The position numbers and the translations under genes were made by a program. From assembly GCA_030762175.1 (NCBI GenBank), contig CM060831.1, forward strand, positions 137,466,501-137,530,500: a DNA stretch of 64,000 nucleotides, read 5' to 3'. The stretch comes from Metallyticus violacea. Taxonomy: Eukaryota > Arthropoda > Insecta > Mantodea > Metallyticidae. Position 1 is the first letter of the stretch, and the number at the start of each line of letters is the position of its first letter. The notes under the pieces are model-generated. The model was not told the DNA's origin. It searched no databases and saw only the letters and a program-made list of their open reading frames with translations. This document shows positions 27,501 through 36,500 of this stretch, in pieces.

Positions 27501-30500
27501 GTTTTACAGTCTCTAGTTTCTCAATCAAAGTTTTGGTTTCTCGTACTTGTTGACAGTCTTGACCCCAGTGGCTTTATTTTCACAATATATGCAAGACGCT
27601 TTTGGGAGATTGTGTTACCATTTTTTTACCTTTGTGGGAGTTCATATTCATATGAAGATAATCATCGGAAAACAATTAGAATAATCTGTCCCCATATTTT
27701 CTGAGTTGTTAAGAGTTCCTTGAACTTCATCAAGGAATTCCATGAGAAGCTAGAGATTTCCTTCTTGTATGTTCTGTCTCTTGGCATGAATGAGCCAGCA
27801 ATGACAAAAGTCTTATGGGAAGCTCATAACAGCTTAGGTACAAGTGTTCGACCATATGCATCTGTGTTTTCACCTTGTGCATTCGGTGCCTGTATCCACC
27901 AGTGACTATGTATGTGGTGTTTAATGCCTCTGGATAATCTGAGGCAATGGCTTTCAAAAAATCTAAGTAACTATGATCAATCCTGTTCTTATGTCCATAT
28001 CTTGAAATAAGAATTTGTTTTGTCTGCTCATATGTATCTGCCATTTCAAAAATTCCACCGAGACACTTAGGTTCACCATCTAGATACCCTCAAAGAAATA
28101 CATGTTTAAATAGCAAGAATTTTCACAGTGAAATATAGTATAATATAACAAATTATTATTGAGAAAAATCACTCAAATTTCACTAACTTTGTTCCACTTG
28201 CTTGGACATGTTTCAAAGGCTGATGCCTTCATCATCAGCATGGTTCCAATGTCAGCTTCCCAGCGTAGTAAATAAGATGTTGATCTGCAGATTTAATGAA
28301 CTTAGTGACGAGGTTACTGTTGTTTGGGAGATTAAAAATTTGAGTGATTTCCTCATTAATACTCTGTTATAAAATACATGCTTGTTTATATTTAAAGCTG
28401 CTGGGATTTTGTCTATTAATGAATGGAATTACTCCGAGAATTTAGGCCATTGTTCTATGTCTCAAGAAAATGAATGACAGTTGATTTCTTAATTTCAGCA
28501 GTTAATTGTAAGTCATGCAGTTTCAGCTGGCATTGTGCTAGTAACAATCGTGTTATGTTCTTTGAGAACCTTTGCATTACAAGTGGCTCACCTGCAACTG
28601 CCTATATATTCTTTGCAAATCTGTAAATCTGCATTATATTTTAAGAATTTATGAATGATGATTTGTGAATTAATTTTCTGCAATGTACTGTTTGTCTCTA
28701 TAAATTCATTAAGTGTAATTTGTTCTCTCAAAAGATCATTCATTATTGATTGTTAATATTTTGTAAATTTTCTTAAACATATTCCATTATAATGATTGAT
28801 GACCCAGGTAATGGTAGTTTCTTCTGCTTGCTAGGCTTGTTATAAGTCTGGTAAAAAACATAGCAAATAACATTTTTTACAAAAACAAAATTTTAGTTTT
28901 CAACATAATCCTCTTTGAGTTCATTTGGTTCAGCCAGATTCCAATTGTTTTATTTCCTCAGAAAAAAAGTTATTTTGAACTGTGCATAATACTAGTTTAC
29001 AGCAAAGATAACCTCTTTATTTGACAAAATTTTTTCCTCTTCCAGGCCAAATTTTGAGGTTAAGAAAGAGAAAAAAGTCACATGGGTCCAAATCTAGGGA
29101 ATAGGGTGGGTGGGGAACTATTTTGAAGTTAGTTCAATTATTCAAAACTATTTTGAAGTCCAGCTTGTGCCCTTTAACCATCACAATGGCAGATGTGGAA
29201 GAGGCGCATTGTCCTGATGGAGGAGTACTTTTCTGCAAGCCAATCTCAGTCACTTTATCTTCAACTCATAATGATAATTGTCCAATAATGTTGCATAAAA
29301 TCAATGTTTCCCTTTTCAAAATAGTCAATGATGATGGTATCCGGTGAGTCCCATCACTTTTCCTGCCAACTAAAAGGTTTTAGCTTTTGTCGGTGAATTT
29401 TCAACTTTGCAAACCCACTGTTTTGTCTGTTTAGTAAGTATTGTCTACAGTTACAAAAGGGTGCGAGGGATAATTTGGATTATGCTGCAACTTTTGCACA
29501 CGATTTTCAAGTGACCTTCCTCTAGCATTTTTGGCCGGAGTCAACAAACGCAGCACCCATTGTGCACCCAGCTTCTTCATATGCAGAACTTAATGCAAGA
29601 TATTATGTATCCATTCATACGAAATGCCTACCATCAGCAATCACACCAATCTTTACAATGGTCTTCTATCACAATACCATGAATTTTATTCCCTATTTCT
29701 TCAGAACAAATCTCAAGTTGGCCTCTGGAACGCATAGCATTTGCAGTGCTTGTATGGCCACATTTAAAATCATTATCCAGTAATAAATGAACTTAAGTCC
29801 TGGTGCAGAGTCCTCATGTTTCCCTCAGCTTAGTTTATATATGAGCTACAGTTCACATAAAAATGTTTTATTATTGTGCGGTACTCATCTTAATCCATTT
29901 CTATGAAATATATTATACCAATCACTTAAGATAGCTACCAACAAAGAATTGAGCATTGCATTTGTTTGAAAATTTGAACACCATTAGAAGAATTATGCTT
30001 ACCAACTGTCATGCTGCTTAACAAAATTTCCTGCCATTTCCTTGAAATTTACCACTTATCAATCTGCCCTCATATCTTGTGCATTTTGTCTCTCCTTACT
30101 TAGGACCGCTACACTAGAGTAGATGTTCTACCTTTATGCTGACATCTATATTACATTATATACAATAGTACATATCCCCCATTTAGATATGCAATCATGG
30201 TCTATCATAATTCTAAATCAATATATATATATATATATGAATATTCCTTTTGTATCTATGTGGTGTGTCTAAAAAGTTCAGTGAATGGTGCCAAATTTTA
30301 ATTGCAACACGGCGCATGCTCACGGTTCTTCAGATACATGAAAAGCAACATTTAGCATGGACTAATGTGATTGGCAGTGTAAACTCATTGCTGCCAGTAA
30401 AACATATCCATGTGAGAGGTAGTGTCACAGTGCAATAGAGCAGGATGGTATACACCATGTCCAATCCCTCTGATATCAATCATAGAGTCATTCACCAATT

Positions 30501-33500
30501 CGTGCCAGCAATTATTGCACTTTCTCGATCATGTCTAGGGTTCTTCTTGTCGATGACCAATCTGAACTTGGTTCATCCTTAGTCGCTTCCTTTCCTGCAA
30601 ACTCATTTCCTCTCATAAACTTGCACCTACGTTTAATGTGTCTCTGGCACCATTTTCCCCATTTTTATTATAGAACTTGATGTTTACTCATTGCTGCATT
30701 GTGCTGTGACACTACTTCTCAAATCGACAATATTCTACTGATTTAAGCTATCAGTCATATGTAGGCCCCATGTCTCTGAAGAATCATGCGCATACCCGCA
30801 CACATGCACCATGTTGTCATTCAGATATGGCACCATTTACCAAACTTTTCAGATACACCACATATGTCTATCCACTTTTTAGCTTGCTGTGCATTTTAAT
30901 ATCTTCTATTGTTCTGATTTCTTGTATTACCATATGTTCTGGTTAGATAGGAAGGATTGTTGTTATATTTTGGATCCCTTTTTCGCTAGGTAATAAACCC
31001 ATTCATTTCCTATTAATCCGATATGTGAAGGGAGCTACTGTAATGCAATATGTTTTTGTTGTCTGTTAAGCATTGTTAACAGTATCCTGCTCTATAGCTG
31101 CTTTGAAATCATGATAAAATCTGCAAAAATTATGGATTCTGGTGTCAAATTTAGTACTTCTACTTCAATGGCTTTAATTTCTCCTTCAAAGGCTGCTTTA
31201 CCTTTGTCCACATAGGTTGGTACATAGTGTGCAAACTCTTTGCATTAGACTCTTGCTGTAGCATTTCCTTTGGTTTCTAATTCAGAACCATTCTTGCACA
31301 CTCTCTATGATTTAGTTCAGGGCATCTCTAAGCAATTGTTTTCAGTGCTATTTGCCTTAGGTGAATGATGTTTATTTCAGCTTTTTTCCCATATAATCCT
31401 TGAAGTTTCAGTTGATAGATGCCATTCTATTAATTTGCAATGTTAACTAGTCATCTAAAACTTTAATAACATTATTTTTCTCTAGCATTTCATCTGTGAT
31501 ATATTGGAAGGTTTTCTGAGTTTTCATAGCATTACCTAGTATTAAATTTAAAACTAATTTGTGTGAGAATTAATAAAGTGAAACAAGTAAGATATTTTTA
31601 ATTAGCTAGTGAAACAAAAAATTCAATGGTAAGTGGAGCATAAGAGTATCAAATTGACTCACCAGATAATTAAGAATTATCTAGTATGTTTCCTATGTCC
31701 CTGTCATCCACCATTTGAAATCATTTATTTCTCAACACTGCAGCTGCCTTTTGCAATTATAATTTAATTGATCTAGTTCTTGGTACAATTCCATGGCTTT
31801 CACAGGTGATGTTCTTATTGCTCCTATTATAATTCTGAGAGTTGTATTTTGTACAGTCTGTAATTCTTTTACAGTACAGTCTAATGCTGTGATAATTATT
31901 TCTACTACATATTGCAGAATTGGTCTGGCAAAGGTTTTGTAGATGTTATTGAGTATTTCTCACTAGTATTAATCTGTTTAATATTACAGCATTCTTCCCT
32001 ACTTTCTCAACTACCCTGTTGATTTTATCATTTCAACTTACCATTCCAAGACACTTAGTATATTGCTTTTGCCAACACATTCATCATTATGCTGCAGTTG
32101 AAATTCTTCTGATTGGTATCAAAGGAGAAGTACTGGTATATATAAATTTGAATAGTTTGGGATTTTCACAGTGAAATATAGTATCATATAACAAATTATT
32201 TATGAGCAAGTCACTCAAATTTCACTTGTTTCATTCCACTTACTTGGATGTGTCTCAAAGGCAAATTTCCTTCATCATCAGCACGTGGAACGTTACATGA
32301 AACAAGAGAAATTTGAGCAACTTCCTCATAAATAATTTGCTGTATGATACTGGTATATAGTTTTGGAAGTATTCATCTGCATATAACTTTCTTCCGTATA
32401 TGATTTGATTGTGGGAAGTGCTTCAGATATCTTTCTTTGGAGTATTTGGTGGTGTTTTCTACTGTTATTATTTGATACTGATCAAACACACATTACGCAT
32501 TTTACTCCTGGGGTCTTTCTCAGTCTTTTGCGCAGATCATTGATGTATACTCTCTTTTACTCACGTGTCTTTTCAATTTTTAGTTTTTTGATGTTAATAG
32601 GTCATCAAATAGATGACATTTGCATGATTTTATACCAGAATCACTTAAGTTATCTGGCTTTACCCTGGATCCCAGTTAATATCTCAATCAGGCAGCTTGA
32701 CCCAAAAAAGATTTGAATCTGTGCCCTCCACTTCCCCAGTGGATTTATACTAAAGCCCTAATCCAAGATTGTGGGTTTAATAAGAAACTAAAAAATGAAA
32801 TCCACATATGTGTGCATCTGAAAGGTAGTTTAGTTTATTTCATTTAAGGACGCTATTTAACAATTGATAATTAGCATCTCATTTACTTCAGGATGTGAAA
32901 CAGCAGATAATTTTGCTCAGAGACCTCTTCTTTCAGGCTTGAGTTTCTTTTATATGCTGTAAATCTATGACATGGGACTAATGGCTTTACTTCCCTTCAG
33001 AAGGACGTCATACTTAGGATTTGTATGCCCTAAAAAAATCCACTGACCCTGCTGGGTTTGAACCTGTGACCATCTTAGAGCGTGCACCACAAGCAACTTA
33101 GGGAAAAACTTAAAAATAACAATGAATAATCTTGAGTACATAATTCATATGCTGCAGTCTATTTACTCTTCACATCAATATTAGTTTGACAAAAATTGAG
33201 AAAAGAATAATTTAAAAAGCACTGAACATCATAACCTATACCTATTTTCATCCTTCTTATTTGTAACACTCACCATGCCTCTGCTAAGCAAGAACAGAAC
33301 CCTTGTGTAGGGTGCATTTGAAATGTGCGCATAGTCAACGCCTACTCCCAGCAAACTGCTTGCCAGCTCATAGTCACGTTCAGTTGCATGAATTTGCTGT
33401 AACAAAACATGAAAATGTTGGTATTCCAAGTTAATTTAGCATTAACAGCATTTTATGCATATGAGTAAGTTCCATAGACAGGAGGAAATACAAACAGGAT

Positions 33501-36500
33501 TCCTTTCACTACCATATGTATTATTGAAAATTTGTTAAAACTACTATTAATATCTCAGCATAACAAAATAATTTTTCTATGCAGAATTTCTTTCATAATT
33601 TGCTGTGTTAAATAAGATTAAATAGTACAAATAGTGTGAGACTATAGAGTACATCCTATTCAAACCTGAGTACCAAACAACAAAGTGGTAGCATGCATTT
33701 TGCTATATTGGATACTTTTGACTGTTAATGGATAGATTTTGATCATTAAGAACTGATGTGTAATTTAGATATATTCTTATCATTCCAAAATATGCTAGAG
33801 AAATGCAGCATAATCCAAACTCTGTGGTATAGGAACAAGTAACTTAATGGGTTCTAGTAGTCAGTCAACAGTTGATGATCAAAGCAATTAGCTTCTGAAA
33901 CTTATCCTAGTGTTGTGCAAATAAATGGAGTTAGTGTGAACAGGTTAATCGGTTCTACACATGGAACAATATACTAAGTATTTCACAATATGAAATAAAG
34001 TTTACAGCATCCCAATAGCACATGCCAGCAATTGCATTGGCAAAAGGATGTATTTTATTTTGTTCAGTTCAATTACTTGTCTTTGCACTTGTGCCCAGTT
34101 TGCATCAGCACATCTCTCTTGATCATACCATATTTTTGTACAGTTCCAAATCTGGAAAACAGGTTTTACCTGAAACTGAACAATACAGCCCTGATGAGCC
34201 CCTTCTACCTTTCAGTGATTACAGAATGGTAATGCTCCTATGTCAGATGTGCAATCTTGACTTTCTAATCTCATTTGGCTGGTTTAATGTTTGCTAGGCT
34301 TCTACTAAAGTATTACTGCAGATGCCATTTGATTTCTGTCCATAGTGAACTCTGTTAAAGATTGTGGTTTGATGCCCTATAGTACACTAAAAATTGTTGC
34401 ATGTGCATTAATCAACGACTCTTTCAATATTATACACATAATTATTACCACAGATCAATATCTATCCCTATATGCACTATAACCCCACTCAATTGAATTC
34501 ATTTACATTTGGAATGGAGGGAGCTTGTATTTCAGTCATAGCAATTGATTTTTTACTGAACAGTGGCATAACGGATAAAGATTGGGCTCTCCTGCAAAGC
34601 TTAACTTGGGCCCTCTAACAAAGGGATTCATGCTCAGGCATATGGATTGTAGCATACCTCTGACTGTCTGAAATATCAAATTTGATAGGCTGACAGAACC
34701 TCGGAGAATTCAGAGGCATTAAAATGTGCCTACGTCATTAGTGATAGGCGATATTATCATTAGTGGTGATGGTGGTGATTGTGGTACACAAAATTAGAAA
34801 ATAGAGTAGTATTATTTCCTAGATGCTGGATACACGGTATATCGCTTACCTCCAAAATCAGGCACAGGCACATTGTAATATGTAGAATCCTTAAGGATCA
34901 TTGGAAAAAGCAAAGATGTCTAGTATTCTTTTAGCCAAAAGTTTCTACTACTTAACTCGCATAAGTTGTTTATGTTCTCTCACATTCAATACTTAAAATA
35001 CAGAGTTCACTTAATCCTCCTTGTGACATGGTGCTATGTAAATATATTTTTATTATAAATATTGTACTTACCAAGCTGTTGACAATGGAGTGGTAATATA
35101 TCCAAAATATTAGGTATTCATTTTTACACTAAACTCCATTTACTTACATAAAATTAGACGCATTTCGGGAGAATCTCCCCCATCTTCAGTTGCTCACTGA
35201 ACTGTCATTACTCGAAACAATGGCTAGACACCCGAATGTTCCTGTGTTGGCATCTGTTGGCTGAAGTAGGAAATCGCTGAGTTCATCCAGAGGAGGAAAC
35301 TCGAAGTTCATTAGGTTTTCTCTATTTTTTAATATAAAAACTTTTTCCCAAGTAGATAACTCCATTGGGTTGTGAAGATGTTTCAGTAGTTTAATTTCCA
35401 GTTTTATTTCATGGTTTTTGGTCCAAAAGTGAGCTAATACTGCTGATTTATCCACCTGCTTAAGCCGAATATTCTTAAAGTGTTTTTTCTTCTGAATTTC
35501 TAAATTTCTCTTTGTTTTGCCTATCTCTGCTCACAATCTGGGCATTTTATTACATAAATTCCTGATTTCTGTTCTGTCGGTATGGAGTCATTAAATTAAA
35601 GTGCATTAAGAAATTCATCAAAATTATTTTGAAATTTTACAATGCAATACATGTAAAATATTTCACATTACAAAATATCTGATATAGTATATTTTTGTTT
35701 TACATGAATACTTACTGCTAGCTGAAATATCAATCTGCAATGCCAATATACGCTGTGCTGGGAAAGTTCAATGGCTTTTCTGAGAATTGGTTTAGATAAG
35801 CTTGATTGCGTTTGTTGTTCATACAATTCGGCCAATACACTGGCAGCTTCAAACTTCACATCATCAAATGCATTTATCACCTGAGACAGGAGCCACTGCA
35901 CAAAAAAGCATATATGTACTTAAAAATAGGTTTTCATAACATTTCTGATTTACTATTATCACAGTTAAATTTAATTAAAGTAAATAACCTATTCCTATTA
36001 TAAATAATAATTAGCTGAAAATCTAAGAGATACCTCTAAGTTTAAATCAACTAAATGTTTAAACACATATTATTCAAATGTTATGTTTAAAGTTTAAGAG
36101 ATTCATTAAAGATTAATGTTAAATTAATCAGTTATTATTATGAAACATGCATTACATGCTTTACTGTTAGTTATTCTTGGCATTTAACTTTGTTCTTAAC
36201 AGATACTAATATTAAATCAACTTTATACAAACATATCTTTGTATGCCCTTCTATTTATAATGCTCTTCATATTTTCAACATTTCAATTGTAAAATAAATA
36301 TCACATATATATGTGTGTGTGTGTGTATATATATATTATCTGCACTAGGAAAACTGAACCAAAATTGGCATGTATTTTATTGTGTTCCAATTTAAAGAAG
36401 TGCACATCTATTTTCTGTTCCTAAGGTAGGTTATGTTAAAACTGATGCATCTATGAAGTGCAGGCACCAGTAATTCCACAAATGAGAGTTTAGAAAGGAA

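Larger units (their letters stand above)
23480..28050 (-). mobile_element. BEL/Pao LTR retrotransposon remnant (gag to integrase)
   Basis: Domains run in order on the minus strand. Gag (DUF1759-like) at 28044-27730 shows [14 protein letters not shown]. Start of RT at 27291-27058 shows [13 protein letters not shown] core at 26482-26288 shows [13 protein letters not shown] and FMFMDD in the YVDD position. The RNase H side at 25732-25484 shows the EVAK and LIHIPR landmarks. Integrase at 24523-23841 shows [15 protein letters not shown], then [17 protein letters not shown] and [12 protein letters not shown]. Many frames are broken and no LTR pair is recognisable, so the element is dead. It sits in MAU2 intron 3 and is itself interrupted by a SINE (25772-26172) and a PLE-type terminus (26930-27045). 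Confidence 0.85.

Noticed and set aside
28115..32362. Direct repeats read as LTRs of one 4-kb element
   Set aside because: The content between them is several unrelated elements in different states, and each repeat is itself a palindrome, so they are not LTRs.
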